Origin: an uncultured Bartonella sp.
GTDB taxonomy: Bacteria; Pseudomonadota; Alphaproteobacteria; Rhizobiales; Rhizobiaceae
DNA length: 64,000 bases
Direction of reading: 5' to 3'
Assembly (NCBI RefSeq): GCF_946479275.1
Contig: NZ_CAMLFE010000001.1
Coordinates: forward strand, 310,001-374,000
Shown here one piece after another: positions 37,477 through 47,930 of this stretch. Under the pieces are notes generated by a model. It ran no database searches. It saw nothing but the letters and a program-made list of their open reading frames with translations, and was not told the origin of the DNA. Both the position numbers and the translations under genes were made by a program. Position 1 is the first letter of the stretch. Each line of letters opens with the position of its first letter.

Positions 37477-38605
37477 TCAAGTGACGTCTTCTACGTGTTC
37501 AACACCGCCTTTAATCTTTTGAGCAAGTGCTGCTTCCATGAATTGATCAAGATCACCATCCAGAACCGCTTGCGGGTCGGTATTCTCGACCCCTGTACGT
37601 AAGTCTTTCACCAACTGGTAAGGCTGTAGAACATAGGAGCGTATTTGGTGTCCCCAACCTATTTCGGTTTTTGAAGCTTCAAGCGCATTGGCCTCATCTT
37701 CACGGCGCTTCAATTCTTCTTCATAAAGCCGAGCCCTTAACATGGCCCAAGCTGTTGCGCGGTTTTTATGTTGCGATCGTTCCGCCTGACATTGAACGAC
37801 AATACCCGTTTTAAGGTGTGTGATTCTTACTGCAGAGTCGGTGGTGTTAATGTGCTGACCACCAGCACCCGACGAACGGTAGGTATCAATTCTCACGTCT
37901 GCTTCCGAAACGTCGACTTTGATATTGTCATCAATCACCGGGTAGACCCAGACACTGGCGAAGGACGTATGACGCCTTGCGTTAGAATCATAAGGCGAAA
38001 TTCGAACCAGACGATGCACTCCCGATTCCGTTTTCAACATGCCATAAGCATTGTGTCCCTTAACCAGTATTGTTGCCGATTTTACCCCGGCTTCTTCACC
38101 GTCATGGACTTCCAGCACTTCCACTTTCATGGAATGTTTTTCCGCCCATCTGATATACATGCGCAAGAGCATCGACGCCCAATCCTGACTTTCGGTACCG
38201 CCGGCACCGGCATGAATTTCAAGATAGGTATCGTTGCCGTCTACTTCGCCTGATAACAGCATTTCAATCTGGCGTTTATCAAGTTCACCCTTCAATGCAT
38301 GGATAGAGGCTTCTGCATCTCTGACGATATCGTCATCCCCCTCTTCTTCTCCCATTGCAATGAGTTCGACACTATCATTAAGTGTTTGTGTCAAATGCTT
38401 GATATTATTAATCCCGTCATCCAACTGTTGACGTTCGCGCATCAATTCCTGTGCTTTTGCGGCGTCATTCCAGAGGCTTGGATCTTCAGCCTTTTCATTG
38501 AGATATTCCAGACGTTTTACTGACTGATCCCAGTCAAAGATGCCTCCTCAGCAAGGCAATTGCTTGCTTGATTTCTTCGACCAAAGTTTCAATTTCTGCT
38601 CGCAT
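37477..38605 (-). CDS. prfB: Peptide chain release factor 2 (programmed +1 frameshift)
   Basis: RF2 releases peptides at UGA and UAA. Translation starts at the ATG at 38605, reads 23 codons ending AGG-AGG-CAT-CTT and meets an in-frame TGA at 38534-38536. A +1 shift at CTT-TGA-C continues as DWDQSVKRLEYLNEK into the long frame. The full protein is 375 residues. The peptidyl-hydrolysis motif GAGGQHINTTDSAVRITH is present; the stop-recognition tripeptide is SPY in RISPYDSNARRHTSFAS instead of the SPF of E. coli, a form I associate with alphaproteobacteria. It is the last gene of an amidase / PBP1a / prfB run. Confidence 0.97.
38534..38548 (-). promoter_or_regulatory. RF2 autoregulatory frameshift site
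   Basis: On the minus strand the site reads AGGAGG-CAT-CTT-TGA-C. The AGGAGG (38543-38548) is an internal Shine-Dalgarno element three bases before the CTT slippery codon, and TGA is the stop recognised by RF2 itself. Low RF2 stalls termination and favours the +1 shift, raising RF2 synthesis. Confidence 0.95.
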
Positions 38606-38762
38606 AACTGTATCTTTTTCCGATTTTACTAATCTAAATTCTCATAACTGGCATGGAAATTTTCGCGTCGTGTAACGCTTCCAATTTCCGTCAAAAGGCC
38701 TTTTATCAATCTATAATTTTGTTGCAATATTCACTTTTCGTTTTTTTGACAAAACGCGAATT

Positions 38763-41234
38763 TTAATAAAGGCCACTAGAACCGCTTTGTATAGCCTTAT
38801 TAACCTGAGGCGATGTCGGCGCAGTTGGTACACCTTCCTTGAATGAAGTCGTCCCACCAATAACTTGATAAACGTCAGCCGGTCCGGTACCCGGTTTAAA
38901 AGCTTCCACAATCACATTGCTATTCCCCGGTTCGGCACGCATACCGGTTTTCCGGTCAATCGCGATTTGCATCATACCATCAGGAATTTTGAAGTCGACG
39001 TCTGGAACGCCTTTCATGGCATTTTCCATAAATTCTCCGAATACCGGAACTGCAAGTGAACTACCGGTGCCACCGTATCCCAAAGTTGCCGGTTGATCAT
39101 ATCCAATGAAGACGCCAACTACGATATTGGGAGTAAACCCCATGAACCACGCATCTTTCGAATCATTCGTCGTACCCGTTTTACCGGCAATATGCCGATT
39201 AAGATATGAAAGTCGCGCAGCTGTACCTCGTTGAACCACGCCTTCCATCATCGACGTAATCTGATAAGCTGTCATCGGATCAAGCACCTGATCGCGCTCG
39301 TCTATCAATGTCGGCTCTGGCTGGTTATCCCATGCTTTGACATTACAACCTTCACATTTACGCTGGTCGTGACGATAAATCGTTCTGCCATAGCGATCCT
39401 GAATACGGTCAATCAATGATGGCGAAATGGAGCGACCACCGTTTGCGATAACCGAGTAAGCAGTCACCATGCGCAAAACTGTCGTTTCGCCTGCCCCTAA
39501 CGCCATAGGAAGATAAGGTTGCAATTTATCATAAATTCCAAAACGTTCCGCGTATTCGGACACAATCGGCATACCGAGATCGTTTGCTAACCGTACTGTC
39601 ATCAAATTACGCGAATGTTCGATACCGTAACGTAAAGTCGACGGTCCCGCAAAAGTCCCGCCGTAATTTTTTGGCCGCCACACTTCGCCGTTCGGCTGTT
39701 TGATTTCCACAGGCCCGTCAAGGACAACCGAAGCAGGCGTATAACCATTATCAAGTGCTGCAGCATAAACAAACGGTTTGAATGAAGAACCCGGTTGTCT
39801 ATAGGCCTGTGTTGCGCGATTGAATTCCGATTCAGAAAATGAAAATCCGCCAACCATAGCAAGAACGCGGCCGGTCCGTGGTTCCATGACCACCATTGCC
39901 CCTTCGATCTTCGGCGGTTGACGCAAAAGATAGCTCCCCTCGCTACCAGCTTTCTTTTCGACAAAAACAACGTCACCAACCTGCAAAACGCCAGCAGGAC
40001 TTGTTGCGGAAGAATGCCTGTCATTTTTACCAACCATACGATAGGCCCAACGCATATCGCCAGCATTAATTGTTGCAACATCACGTTCCGCCGAAAGGGC
40101 ACCTGAAACTTCTCGCTTCGGCTGCAAACCGATTTTCACTTTATCAGTTGTAACGCCGAGCACAACAGCTAAACGCCACTCAGGAACATCACTAAATCCG
40201 CTTACATCACCGAGTGCGACACCCCAATCATCGGAAATATCAATATGTTTATACGCTCCACGCCAGCCGTGATTCTGGTCGTATTTGACCAGACCATCCT
40301 GCAAGGAACGGCGAGCCATAACTTGTAAATTCGGGTCAAGCGTGGTGCGAACCGACAAGCCACCTTCATAAAGTGTTTTCGATCCATAGCGATTGATAAG
40401 CTGGCGACGGACTTCTTCGGTAAAATAGTCGGCAGCAAAAATATAGGTATCATCACCACGCAAAGTTACGCCGAGGGGCTTGGCCTTCGCCTGCTCGCCC
40501 TGAATTTGCGTTGCATAACCGTTTTCGACCATCCGGTCTATCACCCAATTACGCCGGTCCAGCGCACGTTGTGTGTGTTTGAACGGATCATAGTTGCTTG
40601 GTCCCTTCGGGAGAGATGCAAGATAAGCACATTCTTCCAATGTAAGTTCATTTACAGACTTATTAAAATATGTCAGAGCTGCAGCAGCAATTCCGTAAGC
40701 GCCGCGCCCGAGGTAAATCTCATTCAGATAAAGCTCGAGGATGCGATCCTTGGAATAGGCACGCTCGATACGCATTGCCAGAATTGCTTCTTTGATCTTG
40801 CGTTCCATCGTCGCGTCGGAGCTCAGAAGAAAGTTTTTTGCAACCTGTTGTGTAATTGTTGAGGCCCCTTCGGGACGGCGACCCGAGCCAATATTTTTGA
40901 CGTTGCTCACCAATGCACGGGCAAGGCCTTCCGGATCAAGTCCGAAATGGCTATAAAAGTTTTTGTCTTCTGCTGAAATAAATGCCGATTTAACGAGATC
41001 TGGAACAGATTGGATAGGCAGATAGAGACGACGATTGGTTGCAAATTCTGCCATAAGCCCACCGTCGGCGGCGTGAATACGGGTCATCACCGGTGGTTCG
41101 TAATCTGCAAGCACCTGATAATCGGGAAGTTCATCATCCTGCTGTTCATTTTCGGCAATCGCCGACCCCATCAGGGTTACACCAAAACCAACAGCAACGC
41201 CGGCGGCAAGAAAAAAATTAAACAACTTCATCAT
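38763..41234 (-). CDS. mrcA: Penicillin-binding protein 1A
   Basis: This bifunctional class A PBP polymerises and crosslinks peptidoglycan. The 823-residue protein has a short N-terminal membrane anchor (about residues 3-25), a GT51 transglycosylase domain with FISAEDKNFYSHFGLD, GASTITQQVAKN and LELYLNEIYLGRGAYG, an OB-type insert, and a transpeptidase domain with PGSSFKPFVYAAAL (active serine in SSFK), the SRN motif in EHSRNLMTVRLA and the KTG motif in IAGKTGTTND. The tandem ATG at 41234 and 41231 begins at the membrane anchor; an open frame 36 codons longer is not used. It lies between the amidase gene and prfB, a conserved Hyphomicrobiales order. Confidence 0.96.
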   Translation of the reverse strand: MMKLFNFFLAAGVAVGFGVTLMGSAIAENEQQDDELPDYQVLADYEPPVMTRIHAADGGLMAEFATNRRLYLPIQSVPDLVKSAFISAEDKNFYSHFGLDPEGLARALVSNVKNIGSGRRPEGASTITQQVAKNFLLSSDATMERKIKEAILAMRIERAYSKDRILELYLNEIYLGRGAYGIAAAALTYFNKSVNELTLEECAYLASLPKGPSNYDPFKHTQRALDRRNWVIDRMVENGYATQIQGEQAKAKPLGVTLRGDDTYIFAADYFTEEVRRQLINRYGSKTLYEGGLSVRTTLDPNLQVMARRSLQDGLVKYDQNHGWRGAYKHIDISDDWGVALGDVSGFSDVPEWRLAVVLGVTTDKVKIGLQPKREVSGALSAERDVATINAGDMRWAYRMVGKNDRHSSATSPAGVLQVGDVVFVEKKAGSEGSYLLRQPPKIEGAMVVMEPRTGRVLAMVGGFSFSESEFNRATQAYRQPGSSFKPFVYAAALDNGYTPASVVLDGPVEIKQPNGEVWRPKNYGGTFAGPSTLRYGIEHSRNLMTVRLANDLGMPIVSEYAERFGIYDKLQPYLPMALGAGETTVLRMVTAYSVIANGGRSISPSLIDRIQDRYGRTIYRHDQRKCEGCNVKAWDNQPEPTLIDERDQVLDPMTAYQITSMMEGVVQRGTAARLSYLNRHIAGKTGTTNDSKDAWFMGFTPNIVVGVFIGYDQPATLGYGGTGSSLAVPVFGEFMENAMKGVPDVDFKIPDGMMQIAIDRKTGMRAEPGNSNVIVEAFKPGTGPADVYQVIGGTTSFKEGVPTAPTSPQVNKAIQSGSSGLY

Positions 41235-41401
41235 AATACCCGGATATCGCTTTCTCCCGAACTCGCACAATGCGAGAGATTCCAATGGTGAGCCTCGTTG
41301 CGTGTGCACCGGAATTGCGATAGAAACAAGGCTAAATTGCAATATTTAGTATTTTAGTGTCAAAGTTAAGACTGTCGTAACAGTTTTTCTCATGCATTTT
41401 T

Positions 41402-42637
41402 TCAAGGCTGTGGATTACTTCCACTTCCATTCCGATATTTTGCAAATTGCTGCACTGCATTTGCAATAGCAATTGAGGCTTTTTTGCGCCATAACGGATC
41501 GGTAACAAGCCGTTCGTCCTCTTTATTTGATAAATAACCGATCTCGATAAGAACCGACGGAATGTCCGGTGCTTTCAAGACCTGAAAACCGGCGTAACGA
41601 TGTGGGTTTTTAATAAGATTGATGTCACTTTGCAGAAGGCTCGAAATCACTCTATCGGCAAAATTAACCGAGAAAGACAGAGTTTCTCTGCGAGCAAGAT
41701 CAATCAGAATGTCTGTAACCTCGGGCGATTCATCTGGGGGCAAACCATCAACAAGATCAGCCTTGTTTTCGCGATCGGCTAAAGCTTTTGCAAGATCATC
41801 CGACGCCCGATCGGAAATCGTATAAACCGTGGCACCACGCATTGACTTCATATTTATTGTGTCAGCATGAATTGAAATAAACAGATCAGCACCAAAACCG
41901 CGTGCTTTTTGCACACGTTCGTTAAGTCTTAGAAAAACATCAGAATCACGGGTTAAAAATATCTCAAGGTCAGCATTTTTTTCCAGCTCCCCTCGTAAGG
42001 AACGGGCGAATGCCAAAGTGACATTTTTTTCGAATACTCCGGAAATGCTTTCCGCCCCACTGTCGATGCCACCGTGCCCGGCATCAATCACAACACGGAA
42101 CGGTTTTTGCGCAACGGTTTTCGTGTCCGTTTTTTGCTGATTATCTGTGCTTTTATTGTTTATTGTTTTTCTAAAATTCTGTTCGTTGTCTTTAGTAAGA
42201 TCAATGACTAGCTGCCAAAGCCCGCTATCCAGCTGTTCAACGCTGGTTTTCTCGATCGAAAATGGAACCTTGGCAGTGAGGATAATCCTTGATGCATTCG
42301 GACCGGATGCGCCATAGCGTAAGTCGGAAACCAATCCGAACGTTTGCGGCGGCTGTTTTTGAGAAGAGAAGTCAACACTTGGAAGGTTAATGACCAGACG
42401 ATAAGGCCGTTCAAGAAATTGGACAGAATAAGCAGGATTTGCTGAAAATACGGCTACGAGCCTTGTACGCGTGTTGTCTCCGATAGCCCTTATATTAATG
42501 AGTTCCAACCTACCGGCAGCAGCAACACCTGAAGCAATAAAACCAGAAAGACACACAAATAACGAAATAAGGAAAACAACCCATCTTGCAATTCGTATCG
42601 TGGCAATGAACCTTGCATATTGTATCTGTTGATCCAT
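41402..42637 (-). CDS. N-acetylmuramoyl-L-alanine amidase (AMIN + Amidase_3)
   Basis: This periplasmic zinc amidase cleaves the stem peptide from MurNAc during daughter-cell separation. The 411-residue protein has an N-terminal membrane or signal segment (about 18-40), an AMIN domain (about 45-150) that binds peptidoglycan, a polar linker rich in Asn, Lys and Thr, and an Amidase_3 domain with zinc ligands in VVIDAGHGGIDSGA, SGVFEKNVTLA and FISIHADTINMKSMRGATVY, and the catalytic glutamate in SVLIEIGYLSNKEDE. It is AmiC-like. It is the first gene of a run with PBP1a and prfB and is divergent from rne. Confidence 0.95.
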   Translation of the reverse strand: MDQQIQYARFIATIRIARWVVFLISLFVCLSGFIASGVAAAGRLELINIRAIGDNTRTRLVAVFSANPAYSVQFLERPYRLVINLPSVDFSSQKQPPQTFGLVSDLRYGASGPNASRIILTAKVPFSIEKTSVEQLDSGLWQLVIDLTKDNEQNFRKTINNKSTDNQQKTDTKTVAQKPFRVVIDAGHGGIDSGAESISGVFEKNVTLAFARSLRGELEKNADLEIFLTRDSDVFLRLNERVQKARGFGADLFISIHADTINMKSMRGATVYTISDRASDDLAKALADRENKADLVDGLPPDESPEVTDILIDLARRETLSFSVNFADRVISSLLQSDINLIKNPHRYAGFQVLKAPDIPSVLIEIGYLSNKEDERLVTDPLWRKKASIAIANAVQQFAKYRNGSGSNPQP

Positions 42638-43244
42638 TGCAAAAGAATCCTCGTTTCCCTGTACTCTTAAATTCCGCGATCCGTTGAGCAGTATAACGGT
42701 TGTTTGGCAATTTTAAGATTGCGTGAATACCACATGATGGAAATGCGCATAAACCGGCAAAATCAACTTTTTCAAGCGAATAAGTCAAGAGCGTCTATAA
42801 AGTTACTTGTGTTAGACACAATATCGACTTAAAAGCGTAAGTGTCTTGAATGGTCAGAAAAGAAAATGAATGAAGGTTCTTATAAACAGGTTCATTCAAA
42901 AATTTCTGTCCAAAAAGTCTACAAGCAACGCGCTTTCTACATCATTTTACATATGAGAGAAGTGTAGTGGAAACGGGTTTGTAACAGTTAAGTTTCGCTG
43001 GTTCGGTCATCCGGACTATTTCAAAAACGTTTTGCCGGAGACTCGCTGAATATGAGTCAAACAAAACTGATAGTGGAAAATATTTCAATAGCGGCACATG
43101 CAAGCGGGAATATGCGCGCCCATTCCACCTATAGTTCGTTGGCAAAACCTATTTTCATCGGCAGACAGTATTTTTCAACTTCCGAAAGGCTTTTTAAGCT
43201 TCTTATCGGCTCTGCAATACGTGTCGCCTGCAGGATTTTCTATA
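42638..43244. other. Divergent promoter region of the amidase gene and rne
   Basis: About 605 bases. An 8-bp inverted repeat, TGAATGAA/TTCATTCA with a 16-base loop, lies near 42870-42900. The right part should be the rne leader, which in many bacteria is a target of RNase E autoregulation; I could not identify a known leader structure. No gene is supported. Confidence 0.5.
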
Positions 43245-45998
43245 ATGTCAAACAAAATGCTTATCGATGCCTCCCACCCGGAGGAAACGCGAGTCGTCGT
43301 TGTTCGCGGTAATCGTATTGAAGAATTCGATTTCGAATCCGAACACAAAAAGCTTTTAAAGGGGAATATTTATCTCGCCCGTGTAACAAGGGTGGAGCCG
43401 TCGCTGCAAGCAGCTTTTGTAGAATATGGCGGCAATCGACATGGCTTTCTAGCGTTTTCAGAAATCCACCCCGATTATTATCAAATTCCTGTTGCTGACA
43501 GGCAGGCGCTGCTAGAGGAAGAAGAAAAAGCCGCTCTCGTTGATGAAGAAGACGATCAGGAAAACGAGAAAAATTCTAAAAATAACCGTCGGAAAAAAGT
43601 TAAATCGGCGGCAGCAAACGTCGAAAATGAAACGGCTGCCGAGGCAGTTGATGAAGAGGATGATGCAGAGCAAACCGGGGAAGACACTGAAGACAGTGTA
43701 GAGCTCGTCGGTGCTGAAGATGCATTGGAGGAAGTGCCAACTCGCGAACGTTCACCTCGTCGCCAATATAAAATTCAGGAAGTTATCAAACGTCGCCAAA
43801 TTCTTCTTGTTCAGGTTGTAAAAGAAGAGCGTGGCAACAAGGGCGCCGCCATGACAACCTATCTGTCTCTTGCAGGCCGATATTCGGTACTTATGCCGAA
43901 TACGGCGCGTGGTGGCGGTATTTCCCGTAAAATTACCAATATTCAGGATCGCAAACGCCTTAAGGAAGTTGTCAAAGATCTTCACGTTCCAAAGGGCATG
44001 GGTGTGATTTTACGCACTGCGGGCGCAAATCGCACGAAAGCTGAGATCAAGCGCGATTACGAATATTTGATGCGTCTTTGGGAAAATGTCCGTGCACTGA
44101 CACTTGAATCAGTAGCGCCCTGTCTTGTTTATGAGGAAGGTAGCCTCATCAAGCGGTCCATCCGTGATCTCTATAACAAAGACATTAGCGAGATACTCGT
44201 TTCAGGCGAACAAGGCTATCGTGAAGCCAAAGACTTTATGCGTATGTTGATGCCTAGCCATGCAAAAGTTGTGCAACCCTATCGCGAACAATTGCCAATT
44301 TTTGCCCATAATGGCATTGAAGCCCAGCTTGACGGAATGCTTCAACCTGAAGTCACACTGAAATCCGGTGGATATCTCGTCATAAACCAAACCGAGGCTC
44401 TCGTTGCAATCGACGTGAATTCCGGTCGCTCGACCAAAGAACATTCTATTGAAGAGACTGCCTGCCAGACCAATCTAGAGGCTGCGGAAGAAGTGGCAAG
44501 ACAATTGCGATTACGCGATCTTGCTGGTCTTGTTGTCATTGATTTCATTGATATGGAAGAAAAACGCAATAACAGACTGGTCGAGAAAAAACTCAAAGAT
44601 TGTCTGAAAGATGATCGCGCACGCATACAGGTCGGACGTATTTCGCATTTCGGACTTATGGAAATGAGCCGGCAGCGTATTCGTGCTTCTGTTCTGGAAA
44701 GCACAATGCAGCCCTGCCCGCACTGCAACGGGACCGGATATATACGCTCTGACTCTTCATTGGCGCTCCATGTCCTGCGTTCAATAGAGGAATATCTTTT
44801 GCGTAACCCGCATTTCAACATCATTGTGCGGACATCGGTTGCAACTGCGCTATATGTACTCAACCATAAACGACAAGCTTTATCGGATCTGGAAAATCGT
44901 TTCGGCCTCACAATCAACATCGAGGCTGATGACGAAGTCGGCGCACAAAATCTCGCAATCTATAAAGGTACAGCTGCAGAAGGGACTCCCGCTATAGTTC
45001 CTCAGTTACCGCCCGTTGACGAAACCGAAGACGACGACATTGTCGAAGATGAGGTTGTTCCAGAAACGGACGACGAAACAAAAGACGACAATAATAACGA
45101 GAACAATCAAAGGCGCAGACGGCGTAACCGCGGTAAATCAAACGACCGCAAAGAAGAAAAACCCCAACGCGCCCGTAATGATGATGAAGTTGCGCATGGC
45201 GAGGATGACAACAGACGTCGCCGCCGTCGTGGACGGCGAGGCGGCCGCCGCTATCGTGATAACGATTTCGAACGCCGTAGAATTCCCTACGCTGAACCGG
45301 TAGGTGATTTTGCTGAACGTGCATTGGCCGAAGTGATTGCTGCAAGACGCCAACGCCGTGTTCCTCATGCAGAACCGGTTGGTTTTTCCGCAACAGAAAT
45401 TGCGGTTCAGGTCACGCCCGTTATGGTAAAAGAACAGCGGGAACCAGCACCTGCTTCGGAACCTGAAGTTTCTAAAGACGAACAAAAGATAGAGCAGCAA
45501 AAGCCGACAAAAACTCGCAAGAGGCGGACGAAAAAAACCTCTACAGAGGAAGAAAAAGTAGTTTCCGAAGCGAATGCGGAGGCAAGCGTTGAAAATGTAG
45601 CAGCGGAGAAACCGGCAAAACCTGCTTCACGCGGACGCAAGCGCAAGACAAAAACGACAGAAAAAATGGAAATAGTTTCGGATGATACCGCAAACGCTGT
45701 AACGTCGTCGGCAGAAATCGATCTACCGCAAGAAGCTGAAAAACCCGCTAAAAAGACTACAAGGCGTTCGCGGAAAGCTAAAGTTGAAGAACAATCAGAC
45801 AAAACTGAAAGTGAAAACGCAGCGGTCAAAGCGGAAAAACCATCAAGAAAATCTCCTCGTAAGACAGCCCGGGCGAAAACAACAACAGTTAAAAATAAAG
45901 AAACGGTTACAACTGAACCGGTCGTGACATCCTCGGATGAAAATGAAGATAATAAACCGAAACGCGTCGGCTGGTGGCAAAGAAAAGGATTTTTTTGA
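43245..45998 (+). CDS. rne: Ribonuclease E
   Basis: RNase E starts mRNA decay and processes rRNA, and organises the degradosome. The 917-residue protein opens MLIDASHPEETRVVVVRGNR. An S1 domain carries a large acidic insertion (about residues 85-165), then comes the catalytic core with D390 in VAIDVNSGRST and D433 in VVIDFIDMEEKRN, the same spacing as in E. coli, and the zinc-link C491-x-x-C494. The C-terminal half is disordered, with arginine-rich clusters, a repeated PxAEPVG motif and many Lys/Glu tracts. The last residues, KRVGWWQRKGFF, carry the GWW motif that docks PNPase in Caulobacter. The ATG at 43245 has AGGA upstream; an open frame 49 codons longer is not conserved sequence. Confidence 0.97.
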   Translation: MSNKMLIDASHPEETRVVVVRGNRIEEFDFESEHKKLLKGNIYLARVTRVEPSLQAAFVEYGGNRHGFLAFSEIHPDYYQIPVADRQALLEEEEKAALVDEEDDQENEKNSKNNRRKKVKSAAANVENETAAEAVDEEDDAEQTGEDTEDSVELVGAEDALEEVPTRERSPRRQYKIQEVIKRRQILLVQVVKEERGNKGAAMTTYLSLAGRYSVLMPNTARGGGISRKITNIQDRKRLKEVVKDLHVPKGMGVILRTAGANRTKAEIKRDYEYLMRLWENVRALTLESVAPCLVYEEGSLIKRSIRDLYNKDISEILVSGEQGYREAKDFMRMLMPSHAKVVQPYREQLPIFAHNGIEAQLDGMLQPEVTLKSGGYLVINQTEALVAIDVNSGRSTKEHSIEETACQTNLEAAEEVARQLRLRDLAGLVVIDFIDMEEKRNNRLVEKKLKDCLKDDRARIQVGRISHFGLMEMSRQRIRASVLESTMQPCPHCNGTGYIRSDSSLALHVLRSIEEYLLRNPHFNIIVRTSVATALYVLNHKRQALSDLENRFGLTINIEADDEVGAQNLAIYKGTAAEGTPAIVPQLPPVDETEDDDIVEDEVVPETDDETKDDNNNENNQRRRRRNRGKSNDRKEEKPQRARNDDEVAHGEDDNRRRRRRGRRGGRRYRDNDFERRRIPYAEPVGDFAERALAEVIAARRQRRVPHAEPVGFSATEIAVQVTPVMVKEQREPAPASEPEVSKDEQKIEQQKPTKTRKRRTKKTSTEEEKVVSEANAEASVENVAAEKPAKPASRGRKRKTKTTEKMEIVSDDTANAVTSSAEIDLPQEAEKPAKKTTRRSRKAKVEEQSDKTESENAAVKAEKPSRKSPRKTARAKTTTVKNKETVTTEPVVTSSDENEDNKPKRVGWWQRKGFF

Positions 45999-46036
45999 CG
46001 CCTCAAAAAATTGAAAATCGTTCAAGCTTAATATCG

Positions 46037-46080
46037 AGCCCCAAAATGCAAAAATGATTTGCGTTTGGGGCTTTTATTTT
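46037..46080 (+). terminator. Rho-independent terminator after rne
   Basis: AGCCCCAAA (46037-46045) pairs with TTTGGGGCT (46064-46072), with an inner GCAAA/TTTGC stem, followed by TTTATTTT. It lies about 40 bases after the rne stop. Confidence 0.92.
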
Positions 46081-46506
46081 ATGTAGTTATCGAAGCCCAA
46101 TCGCATCGTCGATCAATAGTCTGGTCTTTAGTCCTGCATTTGTGGTCTATCAATTTCAGCCAAAATTTCCTTCACATCCATCAAGCTGCTTTGTTAAAAG
46201 TTTTCATCCAAAATCCTTGAACCAATATCAACGAACCTAATCGAGCAGATACACTTCGTTATCCTTTTTGGCCTTTTGACGCGTTAAGATGGGTAGTTTG
46301 AATTCTTGACGTAACAGCTAGCGAAATTTTCGAAATAAAAGACACTCTTGGTTAAATTTGGACAAGAAGCGATCCGATTAATCCCATTGTTGGCGACTAT
46401 GTTAAACGTCGTTCGGTTTTGACAAAGGTTGAGTGGTTTCCAACATGTTTCAATTTCCAAAATCGGTGCGTATATTGAACATAAAATTATTAAACAGGAA
46501 ATATAT
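46081..46506. other. Spacer between rne and tRNA-Arg
   Basis: About 425 bases with no supported gene or structure. Confidence 0.5.
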
Positions 46507-46583
<77 letters not shown>

Positions 46584-47370
46584 AAACCGGAATTGAATAA
46601 AATTCGATTTAATTGTGCGTTTTCTAGCCGATCACAAAGAATGGTTCAATGGTGAAAAATGCTTTTTGCATTCAATAAACGGAAAAATAAAAGAAAATGC
46701 AGAAAAGAACCTGTGCTCACCGATTCATCGGGCCGCCTCCGCGTGTCCAACTAAGCGTTATCCATCGCTCCAGCTTTTGCTTCTTAAAAACTCATAAATT
46801 TTATGGGCAGGCGAATTGCTTAAAACAAGCGATATGTCCATCAGTAGCGTACCACAGCACGAGGTTCAATTAACAACCGCCAATTTTGAAGCGTGTTGGA
46901 GTTTCGAAAAATATAAATAACGAAAGAAATTAGGGGGCGCTGCACAATTATGACGGCATAAATAGGGAGCCGATTGACAACAGCAGAAAAAATCATAGTT
47001 CAAACGCCGTATTTAATTGCCTCAACGTGCCGGCACGTACATCTATTCGGATTTACCTTGTGAAAATTTTCCTGCTGAATAACCAAGCGAAATCAATAAA
47101 ATCAAAATTGATTGGCTGTTTTGAATTTCGTCTGTTGCTTTGTGTAAAAAATCTGTGGCCGACCGGCTAACACCTCCCGCCTTTCAAAGCCGAAAAATGC
47201 CGCAGTATTTCTGCAAATTTTATCCAAATTCCCCTATTCTGTTCAATTATAACTTTTTATTTGTTAAGAGAGCATGTTGCCAGTTCACCCTCATAACCAA
47301 TCACCGGTAAATTCAGAAGTTGCGTTTTTCGAAAGTGAGAACATTAGAGATGAATAATTTTCTTAATTGG
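46584..47370. other. Spacer between tRNA-Arg and the DUF1090 gene
   Basis: About 785 bases with no credible gene; the best open frame (46615-46797) overlaps the tRNA promoter region and looks random. The tRNA-Arg promoter should be at the left end. Confidence 0.5.
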
Positions 47371-47754
47371 CTATTTTTCTAATTCGTCTTGGGCATCACT
47401 TAGTTCTTGTTTTGCCTTCTCGACCTTCGCTGCCTTACGGGATAGTTTTTTCTGATCGCCCTTAAGCTTGGCGTCGTTAAGTTCCCTTTCCCGTTCAGAG
47501 ACCTTCTTCATTTTTTCTTTTATTTTTTGTTTACGCTCGGATGCAAGTTTTTCGTCATCGCAATTTTTGATATTATCTTGGAGTGCTTTTTCTAATCCTT
47601 TTATTTGACCATTGTTATTATATTTTCGGGCATATTCGAGCTGTGTTTCGATGCTATGTTTTTTAGCGGCACAACCTTTCAATGTCGATTCTGCATAGGC
47701 AGATGAAAAAGAAAAAAAAGCGATAGGTAAAATCAAACAAAGCGTCTTTTTCAT
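47371..47754 (-). CDS. DUF1090 (YqjC-like) periplasmic protein
   Basis: This 127-residue protein has a signal peptide (about residues 1-22, ending AYA) and a mature part that is almost entirely charged coiled-coil helix. LKGCAAKKHSIETQLEYAR and the cysteine in NIKNCDDEKLASER match the DUF1090 family, to which E. coli YqjC belongs. The two cysteines probably form a disulfide. GGAAGG lies seven bases before the ATG at 47754. The family is best known from gammaproteobacteria, so its presence here may reflect transfer. The role is unknown. Confidence 0.82.
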   Translation of the reverse strand: MKKTLCLILPIAFFSFSSAYAESTLKGCAAKKHSIETQLEYARKYNNNGQIKGLEKALQDNIKNCDDEKLASERKQKIKEKMKKVSERERELNDAKLKGDQKKLSRKAAKVEKAKQELSDAQDELEK

Positions 47755-47930
47755 GAATACACCTTCCACAATAACTGGTCCGAATACCTTGCACGACCGG
47801 ATGTTTCAACGGACATTGATTAAAACCTGCCATTATTCATGATCTTTGTCAGCAAAAATCTTCAATGATTGAAAAAAGCTTTGTTAAAGATTAGATATTG
47901 GGTGTTTTATTTTTAACGTCGGATAATAGC

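Noticed and set aside
37477-38605. prfB as a frameshifted pseudogene
   Set aside because: The stop lies exactly at the conserved programmed frameshift signal, so the gene is intact.
43098-43244. 49-codon N-terminal extension of RNase E
   Set aside because: MSNKMLIDASHPEE at 43245 is the family start with AGGA upstream; the extension has no family similarity.
46615-46797. 60-codon open frame after tRNA-Arg
   Set aside because: No ribosome-binding site, no domain, and it covers the tRNA promoter region.
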